Assembly (NCBI RefSeq): GCF_017873765.1
Contig: NZ_JAGGKP010000003.1
Span: 1 to 64,000 of the forward strand
Source of the DNA: Paenibacillus sediminis
Lineage (GTDB): Bacteria > Bacillota > Bacilli > Paenibacillales > Paenibacillaceae
Direction of reading: 5' to 3'
Length of the DNA stretch: 64,000 nucleotides
The translations under genes and the position numbers were made by a program. The notes beneath the pieces were generated by a model. It made no database searches. It was not told the DNA's origin and worked only from the letters and a program-made list of their open reading frames with translations. This document shows, one piece after another, positions 17,170-26,430 of this stretch (within the stretch, counting starts at the first letter, position 1; every line of letters begins with the position of its first letter).

Positions 17170-17237
17170 CATACAACTTCCTTTTCTAAATAATATTGGA
17201 AGTTTTAGAGTTATTTTGAAAACCTTTTCAGGACTAT

Positions 17238-17251
17238 TGTAAGCGGTTGCT
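17238..17251. promoter_or_regulatory. candidate cre/LacI-family operator upstream of lacI
   Basis: TGTAAGCGGTTGCT matches the CcpA cre consensus TGWAANCGNTNWCA at 12 of 14 positions, about 70 bases before the lacI start. It could serve CcpA or autoregulation. Confidence 0.45.
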
Positions 17252-17489
17252 AATGGGAATTCAATCCTTTTTTTTGAAAAATTATTTATGATTATTGATC
17301 TCGCATTCATTTATCGTTAACGCCGAATAACCCGCTTCGTCTCCAAAGCAGGTTGACAGCATATATTGAATTAGCTCATGTCTTTTCACTGTAAAAATAT
17401 GTTGTCCTTGGGCATGCGCCTAGGTCCAACAGCTCTGCAACCGACTATGCTAAATATACACAAAATGAGTTGTAAGGGAGAGATTTCGT

Positions 17490-17957
17490 ATGAGTATGCA
17501 GCGGCACGGACGAATGGCATGGCGTCTAGAAATCGGGCAATATGTGCTGCGTAAATTGGCAAGCGCCGGGCTCATTTACGGGTTGTTCAGCATGGCAGAC
17601 AGCTTAGCGCCTGGCCTATTCTACTCATTTACACGAGAAGATGTCTCAATTGAACAGTCCGTTTATGCCTATGGGTTAATAGGAGCACTCATTGTAGATG
17701 CTTTGATTGTATTACTCCCAAAATTAAGAATCGATCAAGAGTGTGCATTATATGTCTCAGCCGGCTTTGTTCTGTTCGCCTGTGGCGGCACGAATGAGGC
17801 CGGAGAAATTTCGTGGCTGAACGGAATACTCGGCCTGATCATGTTAGCTTTATTTTATATCGGCAGACTGCGCTTTCGGCGAGAATCATTCATCTTATTA
17901 ATATTTGCCTTTATCATTCCGCTTATTTTCATGGAGTGGTATAGCCTGTTTGTGTAG
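17490..17957 (+). CDS. membrane protein of unknown function
   Basis: I do not recognise this 155-residue protein. It has an amphipathic, positively charged N-terminus (RHGRMAWRLEIGQYVLRKL), then about four hydrophobic helices at roughly residues 55-73, 82-97, 108-122 and 131-150. A conserved-looking CGGTNEAGEISWLNG loop lies between helices 2 and 3. The ATG is preceded by AAGGGAGAG. It converges with the glycosidase-like gene, with only seven bases between stop codons. Confidence 0.7.
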   Translation: MSMQRHGRMAWRLEIGQYVLRKLASAGLIYGLFSMADSLAPGLFYSFTREDVSIEQSVYAYGLIGALIVDALIVLLPKLRIDQECALYVSAGFVLFACGGTNEAGEISWLNGILGLIMLALFYIGRLRFRRESFILLIFAFIIPLIFMEWYSLFV

Positions 17958-17964
17958 TGCATCT

Positions 17965-19092
17965 TCACTTTTTCTTGCCTGGATCGATTTCTTTCGGATC
18001 AAGTCCTTCCCAAATGTTCGGGATATCAGCCTGCTCTGGATGCTCAAACACAAGGAAGGCCGTCGGCAAATAACGTTCTCCATATTCAGAGGAAGGGCGG
18101 TTGATTATATTGTTATCTTTCACCAAAACAGTGGATGAGCCGCCGTCTAGATTCGCCGCGATGACAGCACCATGCTCCAGCATGATTTGCTGCACATCGT
18201 ATAGACTTGCTCCAATGCTGTAGCCTGGTTGACGACCGTCGATAACGACGAAGATGATCGCGCCGTCTTCCCTTTGGCCCATAGCCGTTCTCGGCGCTAT
18301 TCCCCAGCCTTCGCTTTCATTCTTAATCAATCCTTTCCCATTCACGATAATACGGGGCTGAAAGGTGACCGCTTCTTGTATGCCGAGATTTTTCAGCTCA
18401 TTAAGCGTATAAGACCCTGCGATCATTTTCCCATTTTTATCAATGCCGACAATTTGGGTTGCGCTATTGTTACCGAGGCCGTTATAGTATACTTTCCCCT
18501 GAGAAATGACAACACCAATCGGTTTGAACCCGTTCCCTTTCCAATTGGGATCTGCAAACCCGCCTCCGTTCACGCCAGCGATGGCTCCGGTTCTTTTCAC
18601 CATGCTGGACACGGTCTCACCTTTACCGCGTTTACTAGGAACGCCGAGTCTAATTTTGGTTGGATCGTTTACAGTCATCACGTATCCACGATAACCGCTG
18701 CCGGATATTTCTTCAACTTCTACGAGCGGGATTTCCTTCTTCTGTTCAACTGCTGGATCAGGAATTTGAATCGTATGCGTGTCTTTCTCAAGTCCCATTT
18801 CTTCAAACCGTTCGTTATATTCAGCTACTCGTTTGTCCAGTTCTTCTTGTCCGATAATATATTTGGCCATATAGCGGTGCTGTGTCGTAATCAGAGTATC
18901 CGCCATTAAGTAACGAAAATGATTGCCTGATGGCGTAAAGAGCAGCCATCCTGCCGTTAATGCTCCTAATATGATCAGTACCCAGAACAAACGGGCTGCA
19001 GCGCGCAGCAAACCGGTCTTCCGCTTCCTTCTTAATTGAGCCTTTTTCTTATTTCTAGCAGCCGATCGCTGAGGTAAAGAAGTCGGTTCCAT
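17965..19092 (-). CDS. phosphodiester glycosidase (NAGPA-domain) family protein, membrane-anchored
   Basis: The protein has 375 residues. It begins with a very basic cytoplasmic segment (RNKKKAQLRRKRK), a single transmembrane helix at about 29-50, and a long extracytoplasmic part. The C-terminal 200 residues match the NAGPA/DUF2233 fold, with GVNGGGFAD, APRTAMGQ and the family signature NLDGGSSTVL. Related proteins hydrolyse phosphodiester-linked sugars or act in exopolysaccharide and wall polymer metabolism, so a role at the cell envelope is likely. A moderately conserved linker (EELDKRVAEYNERFEEMG) could be coiled coil. Confidence 0.82.
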   Translation of the reverse strand: MEPTSLPQRSAARNKKKAQLRRKRKTGLLRAAARLFWVLIILGALTAGWLLFTPSGNHFRYLMADTLITTQHRYMAKYIIGQEELDKRVAEYNERFEEMGLEKDTHTIQIPDPAVEQKKEIPLVEVEEISGSGYRGYVMTVNDPTKIRLGVPSKRGKGETVSSMVKRTGAIAGVNGGGFADPNWKGNGFKPIGVVISQGKVYYNGLGNNSATQIVGIDKNGKMIAGSYTLNELKNLGIQEAVTFQPRIIVNGKGLIKNESEGWGIAPRTAMGQREDGAIIFVVIDGRQPGYSIGASLYDVQQIMLEHGAVIAANLDGGSSTVLVKDNNIINRPSSEYGERYLPTAFLVFEHPEQADIPNIWEGLDPKEIDPGKKK

Positions 19093-19305
19093 GGTATCCG
19101 TTCCCCCAAATCTCTCACATTCCTTATATGAACAATAGACGCATCCTGCCCGTATAAAGTTTTATGATTTTGGAAATTTGTACTGATAAATAATTAACCC
19201 AAACTCGATTAAGAGTCATTCAATAGATGAAACCATTTCGCAGATAGCGCGTTATAACCATATAATAAGAAGCATAAACCATGATAAGAAAGTGGGGATA
19301 GCAAC

Positions 19306-19620
19306 ATGTCAAGCTTATCAAGAGGATTAAAATGGTTAACATTTGCATTCGAGGCTATGCTTGCAATTCCGGTTTTAGGCGGATCCATTGTACTAGCGTT
19401 TGGGTGGGCGCCGCTAGTTATCGCGTTTTTCCTGCATATCGCTGCAATTATTTCTTTAAGCAAAGACCGTGCGTCAGCAGCAGGTAACTACGTTGGGGTC
19501 ATCACATCACTTATTGCTTGGATTCCATTCGTAGGTTGGATTATGCACTGCGTTACCGCAGTAATCCTCTTCATCGAAGCGATTTCAGGAGGGCGATCCA
19601 GTACACGTACGTATCGTTAA
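19306..19620 (+). CDS. small membrane protein, unknown function
   Basis: This 104-residue protein has three hydrophobic segments (about 12-35, 37-50 and 62-92) and a short basic C-terminus (GGRSSTRTYR). It resembles small DUF-type membrane proteins common in Bacillales, but I cannot assign a family or role. A GTGGGGAT ribosome site precedes the ATG. Confidence 0.65.
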   Translation: MSSLSRGLKWLTFAFEAMLAIPVLGGSIVLAFGWAPLVIAFFLHIAAIISLSKDRASAAGNYVGVITSLIAWIPFVGWIMHCVTAVILFIEAISGGRSSTRTYR

Positions 19621-19699
19621 TATTAATAATACTTGAATTGTGATCTAGTCCATGTAATATTGGTAATAGCCTGTGAATAAGGAGGGGTTGCATCTGAGT

Positions 19700-20530
19700 A
19701 TGTTAGAGCTCCGATCTTGGATAGAGGTTCATCCTGCAGAATCTATTCTATGTGGACTGATCATTGTTATGTTCGTCTGGCTATATATTCATACGCGTCA
19801 TCGAATGGATGCTAGCATTGAAGCACGGTTAAGCAAGGTGCATCAGACACTGGAACTGTACACATCCGCATCTGCCTTATTAGAGATAGCAATAAGCAAG
19901 CAGACCATCTCCGAGGATGAACAGGAAGCCGTTATTTCTGTGCTTGAAGGGTGCAAAGCTGCTCCGTATTTGACCGATGACCTGGTTGATCTAATCGCAA
20001 TCTACTTCCGTGACCGCGATACTTCCCACCTGGCTCTTCTGCACAAAAGTGTACATCGCGAAATCCACAAAATGATATCGGAACAATTACGGCTATTACG
20101 AATTTTAGAGCAGCCTGGCTGGGGCCTCTTACTGTGGAAGACAATTAGACCGGCACTTCCTTTCTGTCTGTTAGTTAGTACCGTTCTGCTTCTATGGCAG
20201 CTTATTCTTGACCTGAATACGCCAGTACTAACCTTAAGTACATGGGAGACTGCCCTTATTTGGTGCCGGTTCTTATCGTCTATATCCAGCATCCTTGTTA
20301 TTTATATGTTGTTATTAACGGATAGACGTACATTGTTCAGTCCAACAGCTTACCTTCTCATCGTCTTCATCGCGATATTAGGTGTGCTGAGTATTATGTT
20401 TTTAGAAGCCGCTGTCTATTTGTTTGCATTACAGCTTGTTGTCTATTTATTAGGCTTTTACATCGCTAGGCCAAAATCACGAAAAGCTCGACCTTACGTC
20501 ATATCAGGGTCCATCCAAGATCAACAATAA
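19700..20530 (+). CDS. membrane protein of unknown function
   Basis: This is a roughly 276-residue protein that I do not recognise. One helix at about 17-32 is followed by a soluble, mostly helical domain (about 33-140), then four to five helices at the C-terminal end (about 145-265). The ATG at 19700 is 12 bases after GGAGGGG. TTG at 19688 and GTG at 19673 are also in frame, but one overlaps and the other precedes that ribosome site, so the start is uncertain. It may be co-transcribed with the small membrane gene before it (79-base gap). Confidence 0.65.
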   Translation: MLELRSWIEVHPAESILCGLIIVMFVWLYIHTRHRMDASIEARLSKVHQTLELYTSASALLEIAISKQTISEDEQEAVISVLEGCKAAPYLTDDLVDLIAIYFRDRDTSHLALLHKSVHREIHKMISEQLRLLRILEQPGWGLLLWKTIRPALPFCLLVSTVLLLWQLILDLNTPVLTLSTWETALIWCRFLSSISSILVIYMLLLTDRRTLFSPTAYLLIVFIAILGVLSIMFLEAAVYLFALQLVVYLLGFYIARPKSRKARPYVISGSIQDQQ

Positions 20531-20600
20531 ACCCCGCTTCGGTCCGAATCGCTCATGTTACTTTTTGTCTGAGCGATTCCTTCGACACATGCGGGGTTTT
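20529..20600. terminator. bidirectional terminator
   Basis: AAACCCCGC pairs with GCGGGGTTT, and an inner GAATCGCTCA/TGAGCGATTC hairpin extends the stem. It serves the membrane protein gene on one side and the sulfate operon on the other. Confidence 0.85.
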
Positions 20601-20639
20601 CTTCTTCCCTTTTTCAATTCTCTCTAATTCACCTGCGTA

Positions 20640-20864
20640 CTATTTTACTCCTGTTTGACGCAGTACCCGCTCTGTATGCTGCGGATTTTTGCTAGATTTG
20701 GCGGCGTTTGAAGCGTTGTTATCGTAACGCTTACGTTCCGTTCGATCCATCTGAACAATTTGACCTTCGTGAACAACGATATTTAATGAGCCGAACTCCA
20801 TATCGTTAAGCAATGCTGCGATGCGTTCCAACCAAATTTGATCCACTTTTAACGGTTTTGCCAC
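20640..20864 (-). CDS. YezD-like small protein (DUF2292), last gene of the sulfate operon
   Basis: This 74-residue protein contains the short DUF2292 core ALLNDMEFGSLNIVVHEGQI followed by VQMDRTERKRY, as in YezD of Bacillus. That family is regularly found with sulfur assimilation genes and CymR-type control. Its biochemical role is unknown. The extended tail beyond residue 45 is polar and probably disordered. The GTG start is supported by AGGAGG seven bases upstream. It lies 104 bases downstream of cysW on the same strand. Confidence 0.8.
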   Translation of the reverse strand: MAKPLKVDQIWLERIAALLNDMEFGSLNIVVHEGQIVQMDRTERKRYDNNASNAAKSSKNPQHTERVLRQTGVK

Positions 20865-20968
20865 GCTGCCGCCTCCTTCTCCATAGCTTTACAAAAGCTG
20901 TTTTTCAATTCATTCTTTTCCAACCAATATACTTTGAATTATAGATTAACATCTACTTGAAACGAGTG

Positions 20969-21829
20969 TCAATGGACACTTTTCCGTGTAAACCAACTTT
21001 TTAGGACAAGCGTTATAACAGCGAGAAGCAGCAGTAGCGAAGCGACAGCAAACGATGCCGAAAACTGATACTCATTATATAAAATTTCAACGTGCAGAGG
21101 CAGCGTATTTGTCTCTCCACGAATATGCCCTGAGACGACAGACACTGCGCCGAATTCCCCCATCGCTCGCGCGTTGCACAGAACAATACCGTACAGAAGT
21201 CCCCACTTAATATTGGGGAGCGTCACTCGCCAGAACACCTGCCAGCCGCGAGCTCCTAACGTCACTGCAGCTTCTTCCTCCTGTGATCCTTGATCTTCCA
21301 TCAGCGGAATGAGTTCACGAGCAACAAACGGAAAGGTGACAAATAAGGTAGCCAGCACAATTCCGGGCAACGCAAAAATGATGTGAATATCATGCTCCTT
21401 AAGCCAAGGTCCAAGCCAGCCGTGAGAGCCGAATACAAGTACATAAATAAGACCCGCAACAACTGGAGAAATGGAGAATGGCAAGTCAATCAATGTAATT
21501 AACAACTGTCTCCCCCGGAACTTAAATTTGGTGATCGCCCAAGCGGCAGCTATGCCAAAAATCGTATTTAGCGGAACTGTAATCGCTGCGACTAGTAAAG
21601 TGAGCTTGAGCGCCGACAAGGCATCCGGGTCTCTGAGCGCTGCGATGTAAACGTCCCAGCCCTTCTTCAGTGATTCTGTTAATACAACTGCGAGCGGCAG
21701 CACAATTAACCAGATAAGGACGAGGACCGCCGCCACAATAAGCACGTTCTTCACCCATCTTCTCTTGGGCACTGTAAGTTTCTCATTGCGCGGAGACGTC
21801 TGTCCTATCATCGGCACGCTTCCAGCCAT
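20969..21829 (-). CDS. cysW: sulfate ABC transporter permease CysW
   Basis: This 286-residue permease has six helices after a short basic cytoplasmic N-terminus. The docking loop reads [22 protein letters not shown], and the sequence [23 protein letters not shown] is characteristic of the CysW sulfate permease. It pairs with CysT in the membrane. The ATG at 21829 sits eight bases after AAGGAGG, in preference to a GTG nine bases upstream. The gene follows cysT with a 13-base gap. Confidence 0.93.
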   Translation of the reverse strand: MAGSVPMIGQTSPRNEKLTVPKRRWVKNVLIVAAVLVLIWLIVLPLAVVLTESLKKGWDVYIAALRDPDALSALKLTLLVAAITVPLNTIFGIAAAWAITKFKFRGRQLLITLIDLPFSISPVVAGLIYVLVFGSHGWLGPWLKEHDIHIIFALPGIVLATLFVTFPFVARELIPLMEDQGSQEEEAAVTLGARGWQVFWRVTLPNIKWGLLYGIVLCNARAMGEFGAVSVVSGHIRGETNTLPLHVEILYNEYQFSASFAVASLLLLLAVITLVLKSWFTRKSVH

Positions 21830-21842
21830 CTGCGGCACCTCC

Positions 21843-22673
21843 TTATCTTGAAGTTCTCCTCATCCATTTCTGCAATGAATTGATCACGAGCAGCAGCACA
21901 AACGAAATGAGAAGAAGCATAATCGCTACAGCTACTGCCCCTGCATAGTCATACTGTTCCAGCTTCGACATGATGAGCAGCGGAGCAATCTCCGTTCGCA
22001 TCGGCATATTGCCCGAAATAAAAATGACAGATCCATACTCTCCAATTCCGCGTGAGAAAGCGAGCGCAAACCCCGTTAGCAGCGGCGGAATAAGATACGG
22101 CAGCAAAACGGAACGAAAAGTGCGCCATCTCCCGGCACCGAGCGTCGCCGCCGCTTCCTCTACGTCTGCTTCAAGATCTTGAAGCACCGGTTGTACCGTT
22201 CGTACAACAAATGGAATGCCGATGAACATTAGTGCAATTGTAATGCCCACCGTTGTAAATGCAATTTTGATCCCTAAAGGTTCAAGCAAAGACCCGATCC
22301 ATCCATGTTGTGAATAAATCGCTGTTAGTGCAACACCCGCAACGGCTGTTGGAAGTGCGAAAGGAAGATCAATCATTGCATCAAAAATTCGTTTGCCCGG
22401 AAATTCATAACGAACGAGCACCCATGCGATCAATAAACCAAATCCAGTATTGGCCACTGCCGCAGCCGCTGCTGTCGTCAAACTGACGCGGTACGAAGCG
22501 ACAACTCTTGGGTCTGTAGCTACATCCCAAAACTTCGCCCACGTCAGTCCTGTAGAATTAAGTAGCAAAGCGGACAACGGCACGAGTACGATTAGACTGA
22601 GATAGAATACGGTGTAACCCATCGTTAGCCCAAAGCCTGGAAGCAAACGGCGCTGCGATGCCTGTGTATTCAT
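21843..22673 (-). CDS. cysT: sulfate ABC transporter permease CysT
   Basis: This is a 276-residue six-helix permease. The docking loop reads [21 protein letters not shown], followed by the CysT/CysU hallmark [18 protein letters not shown]. It forms a heterodimer with CysW for ATP-driven uptake of sulfate or thiosulfate. The ATG at 22673 is preferred because AAGGA lies nine bases before it. It is the second gene of the operon after the binding protein. The ATPase (CysA) gene is not in the window. Confidence 0.93.
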   Translation of the reverse strand: MNTQASQRRLLPGFGLTMGYTVFYLSLIVLVPLSALLLNSTGLTWAKFWDVATDPRVVASYRVSLTTAAAAAVANTGFGLLIAWVLVRYEFPGKRIFDAMIDLPFALPTAVAGVALTAIYSQHGWIGSLLEPLGIKIAFTTVGITIALMFIGIPFVVRTVQPVLQDLEADVEEAAATLGAGRWRTFRSVLLPYLIPPLLTGFALAFSRGIGEYGSVIFISGNMPMRTEIAPLLIMSKLEQYDYAGAVAVAIMLLLISFVLLLVINSLQKWMRRTSR

Positions 22674-22721
22674 GCTTAGATCCTTCCTTTCCATTCGAAC
22701 AGTATAAGCGGAATTGATTAC

Positions 22722-23792
22722 TTAGCCTTTTGGAACATAAATTTGGTCGAATATGCCGCCATCATTGAAATGTTTGTTCTGAGCTTGTGCCCAGTCGCCG
22801 AACAATTCATCGATCGTAAATAATTTAATATCTTTAAACTCATTAGCAAATTTCGTTTTAACACTTTCTAACGTTGGACGATAATAATTTTCTGCCGCAA
22901 TCGTCTGTCCTTCTTCAGAGTAAAGGTATTTCAAATAGGCTTCGGCTACTTCTCTTGTTCCTCTTTTATCGACCACTTTATCTACAACTGCCACTGGCGG
23001 CTCTGCAAGAATACTTACCGATGGATAGACAACTTCGAATTTATCAGATCCCAGCTCTTTCAAGGACAGCAGCGCTTCATTCTCCCAAGCGATAAGCACA
23101 TCGCCAATACCGCGTTCTGTGAACGTCGTCGTCGCACCTCTAGCGCCTGTATCCAGCACCGGCACATGGGCAAATAATTGTTTAACGAATTCTTGTGCCT
23201 TCGCTTCATCATTGTTATTTTGCTGCAGTGCGTATCCCCATGCCGCTAAGTAGTTCCAACGAGCTCCTCCGGATGTTTTCGGATTCGGCGTAATGACTTC
23301 TACCCCGTCTTTAATGAGATCGTTCCAGTCGTGAATTCCTTTTGGATTGCCTTTGCGTACTAAGAACACAATGGTTGAAGTATAAGGCGAGCTGTTATGC
23401 TCGTATTTCTTCTGCCAACCTTCGTTAATTAATCCTTCATGCTGAATGGCATCAATGTCATAGCCTAATGCGAGCGTTACAACATCCGCCTCGAGACCAT
23501 CAATGACAGAACGACTCTGCTTGCCCGATCCGCCATGGGATTGTTTAATGGTCACTTTCTGTCCTTTCTCTTTAAGCCAGTAAGCGGCAAATGCCTTGTT
23601 ATATTGTTCATAAAGCTCTCTAGTCGGATCATACGATACATTCAAAAGCTCGACTTCTTTTGCAGCTGCACCCTCTTTGGCCGCTCCTGCCGAAGCTGTA
23701 TCCGAACCGGATTTATCGCCGCATGCCGCCAGCATCCCCGTTACCATAATGAATACTAATCCAACAATAAATTTTTGATTCAGCTTGCTCAT
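22722..23792 (-). CDS. sbp: sulfate-binding lipoprotein (Sbp/CysP type)
   Basis: This 356-residue protein has a signal peptide and a lipobox LAAC, so it is anchored outside the membrane. The mature protein shows [31 protein letters not shown] and a [10 protein letters not shown] segment. These are the anion-binding signature of the Sbp family, followed by [19 protein letters not shown]. It captures sulfate for CysT-CysW. The ATG at 23792 follows GGAGGGG. It is preceded by a roughly 150-base leader containing a terminator. Confidence 0.94.
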   Translation of the reverse strand: MSKLNQKFIVGLVFIMVTGMLAACGDKSGSDTASAGAAKEGAAAKEVELLNVSYDPTRELYEQYNKAFAAYWLKEKGQKVTIKQSHGGSGKQSRSVIDGLEADVVTLALGYDIDAIQHEGLINEGWQKKYEHNSSPYTSTIVFLVRKGNPKGIHDWNDLIKDGVEVITPNPKTSGGARWNYLAAWGYALQQNNNDEAKAQEFVKQLFAHVPVLDTGARGATTTFTERGIGDVLIAWENEALLSLKELGSDKFEVVYPSVSILAEPPVAVVDKVVDKRGTREVAEAYLKYLYSEEGQTIAAENYYRPTLESVKTKFANEFKDIKLFTIDELFGDWAQAQNKHFNDGGIFDQIYVPKG

Positions 23793-23839
23793 GTTATCCC
23801 CTCCAGACATGACTTCGACTAAACAGAGCCCCCATTTTT

Positions 23840-23924
23840 AAAAAAAAGACGGAGAAATGCTTCCCTGCTTATGGTCAAACCAGTACTCGAAACTGTGTCT
23901 GCTAAGCGGGCTGCATTCCTCCGT
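23840..23924 (-). promoter_or_regulatory. leader terminator/attenuator of the sulfate operon
   Basis: In the minus-strand leader of sbp a long hairpin can be drawn. ACGGAG.AATGC and CCC.GCTTA pair with TAAGC.GGG and GCATT.CTCCGT, followed immediately by eight T. No gene ends upstream on this strand, so the hairpin lies in the 5' untranslated region and should stop transcription unless it is relieved. No S-box or T-box consensus is visible. The signal it responds to is unknown. Confidence 0.65.
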
Positions 23925-23940
23925 ATATACGGTGAGAACT

Positions 23941-23973
23941 ATACTAAATATATTATTCCTACCTGTTTAGTAT
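23941..23973. promoter_or_regulatory. inverted repeat, candidate operator of the sulfate operon
   Basis: ATACTAAA (23941-23948) and TTTAGTAT (23966-23973) form a perfect inverted repeat with 17 bases between. On the minus strand they enclose AGGTAGGAATAATATA, which is similar in style to CymR-controlled promoters of Bacillales. The regulator is inferred, not shown. Confidence 0.45.
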
Positions 23974-24048
23974 GTTATGTTCTATTTTATAGGCGCTTCT
24001 TTCTGCTGTCAAACATTTTTTCTATTTTTTTGAAAATATATTGATTTA

Positions 24049-24084
24049 ACTAATATGATTAGTTATTATACTAATATAATTAGT
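24049..24084. promoter_or_regulatory. tandem palindromes, probable TetR operators
   Basis: ACTAATATGATTAGT (24049-24063) and ACTAATATAATTAGT (24070-24084) are two near-identical 15-base palindromes 21 bases apart, two turns of the helix. They lie just upstream of the MBL hydrolase-TetR operon, so autoregulation by the TetR protein is likely. Confidence 0.75.
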
Positions 24085-24120
24085 TTTGTGGAAAATGTGA
24101 ACCCTAAGGAGGATAAACCT

Positions 24121-24843
24121 ATGAAAATGACTCAAGTAGAACAGGTGCACCAGCTTGCTTTTTTACCTCGATTATTTCCTGTTAATGTTTATTTTGTAGA
24201 AGAAAACGATGAACTTACGCTTATAGATGCTGGAATGCCTTTTAGTCTCAAAGGGATTCTGCAAGCAGCGAAGCATATCGGCAAACCGATCACACGTATC
24301 GTGATTACTCACGCACACGAGGATCATCTAGGAGCGCTTGACGGACTGAAACAAGCAATCCCTAATGCCAAAGTGTTCATCTCAAAGCGAGATGCTAAAC
24401 TGCTTGCAGGAGACACTGGCTTAGAACCATCAGAACCTCAGACTCCGATTAAAGGAGGCGTACCTAAAAATATGACCACGCGTCCTGATATCCTTCTTGA
24501 AGATGGCGACCGAATCGAATCATTGGTGGCCATTCAAACCGCTGGACACACACCCGGACATATGGCATTTCTCGATACAAGAAGTGGAGTATTGATCGCA
24601 GGGGATGCGGTGCAAACACGCGGTGGTTTAGCTGTATCCGGAGATATGCGGCCGCTCTTCCCTTTTCCGGCTATAGCGACATGGAATTGTGAAGAAGCGC
24701 TAGCCAGCGCCAAACGGATTGTCACCCTCTCACCATCTTGGCTGGCTGTCGGCCACGGGAAAATGATTGAAAATCCTGTACCTCATTTAAGAGCCGCCAT
24801 TAAGCGGTTCGAAACTAAGCTGACAAGGAGAAATCAAGAATGA
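24121..24843 (+). CDS. metallo-beta-lactamase fold hydrolase
   Basis: This 240-residue cytosolic protein has the metal-binding motif THAHEDHLGAL (HxHxDH), a second-shell GHTPGHM and AGDAV. The overall order is that of glyoxalase II-like MBL hydrolases and YflN-type proteins. The substrate is unknown. Metal ligands appear complete, including the late His in VGHGK. The ATG at 24121 is behind AAGGAGG. The gene's stop overlaps the tetR start (ATGA), so the two are translated together. The adjacent regulator suggests induction by a small molecule that this enzyme may break down. Confidence 0.85.
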   Translation: MKMTQVEQVHQLAFLPRLFPVNVYFVEENDELTLIDAGMPFSLKGILQAAKHIGKPITRIVITHAHEDHLGALDGLKQAIPNAKVFISKRDAKLLAGDTGLEPSEPQTPIKGGVPKNMTTRPDILLEDGDRIESLVAIQTAGHTPGHMAFLDTRSGVLIAGDAVQTRGGLAVSGDMRPLFPFPAIATWNCEEALASAKRIVTLSPSWLAVGHGKMIENPVPHLRAAIKRFETKLTRRNQE

Positions 24844-25418
24844 GCCCTAGAACCGGGATAGATCTTCAAATGGTCATTCAAACTGCAGCAGAAATCGCAG
24901 ATCAAGAAGGCTTTGAAGCGGTCACTTTATCAGCATTAGCCTATAAGCTTAATATCAAATCACCTTCGCTGTACAATCATGTCAAGGGACTGCCAGGACT
25001 GCGAAAACAGCTTGCACTATATAGCATAGGGGAATTCTATAACACATTATCCGAAGCGGCAATTGGACGATCAAATGATGAAGCGATTATCGCAATCGGC
25101 ACAGCCTATATTCATTTTGCGCGGAAGCATCCCGGATTGTATGAAGCTACGTTTCGCGCACCGGATTTGATGGACCCAGAAGTTCGTACAGCTGGAGATC
25201 GGATTATTCATCTTATTCTTAAAATACTTCAAGCTTATGGCCTTGAAGGCTCTGCGGCGCTTCATATCGTCAGGGGATTTAGAAGCATGTTTCATGGCTT
25301 TGCCTCGCTTGAGCAAAAGGGCGGTTTGGGAATGAACTTGAACCGGGATGAAAGTCTGAATATCATGATCAGCACGTTTTTAGCTGGATTGCACAGTCGT
25401 TTAAATTCGGCAAAATAA
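24840..25418 (+). CDS. TetR family transcriptional regulator (WHG-type C-terminal domain)
   Basis: This 192-residue protein has an N-terminal helix-turn-helix (IQTAAEIADQEGFEAVTLSA, then LNIKSPSLYNHVKGLPGL) and a helical ligand domain with FRAPDLM and FRSMFHGFASLEQKGG. That order fits the TetR_C_33/WHG subgroup. It overlaps the hydrolase gene by four bases and probably represses the pair through the tandem palindromes at 24049-24084. Confidence 0.88.
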   Translation: MSPRTGIDLQMVIQTAAEIADQEGFEAVTLSALAYKLNIKSPSLYNHVKGLPGLRKQLALYSIGEFYNTLSEAAIGRSNDEAIIAIGTAYIHFARKHPGLYEATFRAPDLMDPEVRTAGDRIIHLILKILQAYGLEGSAALHIVRGFRSMFHGFASLEQKGGLGMNLNRDESLNIMISTFLAGLHSRLNSAK

Positions 25419-25424
25419 ACACAG

Positions 25425-25467
25425 AAAGGGCAATCTTTCGCATAGTATGCGGCGGATTACCCTTTTT
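25425..25467. terminator. bidirectional terminator between tetR and the nitroreductase gene
   Basis: AAAGGG.AATC pairs with GGATT.CCCTTT, with an inner GCATA/TATGC hairpin and T/A tails on both sides. Confidence 0.8.
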
Positions 25468-25486
25468 AATAATCTATAAGTTCAGC

Positions 25487-26113
25487 TTAGAATTTACCTT
25501 TTACAACGATTTGGGAAAGCGGGAAGCGGCCAGATTCATGAGCTGGTTTCTTCGCTTTACCGATCGAAATTAGAAGAACTGGAATATAACGAGCAGGAAC
25601 GTTGAATTGTTCAATGAATTTTTGTGCATTAAAGCCGCCCATAGGTACAGAATCGTAGCCTAGAGATTTCGCTGCAAGCATCAGCTGCATTGCCGCAAGC
25701 GATGCATTTCGAATCGCTTCATCGCGAGCGATTTGTGCATTTTGATAAGCACCTTCAATTTGAGATATCATAATATCTCTAACTTCTTGGGTCATTGCAC
25801 CAGCTTTGACAGCCGCATCATATATGAGCGGTGCATTCAAGTTAGCTTCCAAATCGCCTAGAACAGCAATCGTTACTGAACTGTCTACAACTTGTTGTTG
25901 ATTGTTGGCAATCGGAAGCAGTTCTTGTTTAAGAGCTGGGTCTTGAATCACCATGAACTTCCAGTGTTGCAAATTCCATGAGGATGGGGCTGTGCCTGCT
26001 GCTGTAAGAATTGCATTAAGATCTTCTTCAGGCATTTGAAATGATTCGTAAGCGCGAACAGAATGTCTTTCTTCCATTACTTTAATGGTTTCAGGTTTAA
26101 GATTTGTTGCCAC
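25487..26113 (-). CDS. nitroreductase family NAD(P)H oxidoreductase
   Basis: This 208-residue FMN-dependent homodimer-type protein has ERHSVRAYESF (FMN phosphate contact), TAPSSWNLQHWKFMVI and the late KSLGYDSVPMGGFNAQKF, the typical order of the YdgI/YfhC/YodC nitroreductases. These reduce nitro compounds, quinones or flavins with NAD(P)H. The GTG start follows GGAGATGGAG. An Rrf2 regulator gene lies upstream on the same strand and may control it. A 318-base gap between them holds no gene that I can support. Confidence 0.9.
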   Translation of the reverse strand: MATNLKPETIKVMEERHSVRAYESFQMPEEDLNAILTAAGTAPSSWNLQHWKFMVIQDPALKQELLPIANNQQQVVDSSVTIAVLGDLEANLNAPLIYDAAVKAGAMTQEVRDIMISQIEGAYQNAQIARDEAIRNASLAAMQLMLAAKSLGYDSVPMGGFNAQKFIEQFNVPARYIPVLLISIGKAKKPAHESGRFPLSQIVVKGKF

Positions 26114-26430
26114 TTGATCTCCATCTCCTTTTTTATTTAATACATTTTCAGCGGCAAAGATCTTTGTCTAGATTGCCTATTCTGAAAATAACGTCATCCT
26201 TGGTATGTCGAAAGTGTCTCCTCTTCATTCCTCGATACCAAAATATCACGTTATTTACAGAAAATGTACTGTCATAACAATCATTACAGTTACTCCAAAA
26301 AAAGAGCCAGTCCTCCACATCAAAAACGGTGAAGCCCAGGCCTTTTGATCCTAAGCATATTTTATTTTGCGACATTTTCGTTAATAGCACTCATGGAACT
26401 TTTAATGTCATTTGGCAAATTATAAACCTA

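Noticed and set aside
26148..26390. 80-codon open frame between the nitroreductase and Rrf2 genes
   Set aside because: No ribosome site, odd composition and no similarity; the gap is better seen as a regulatory region.
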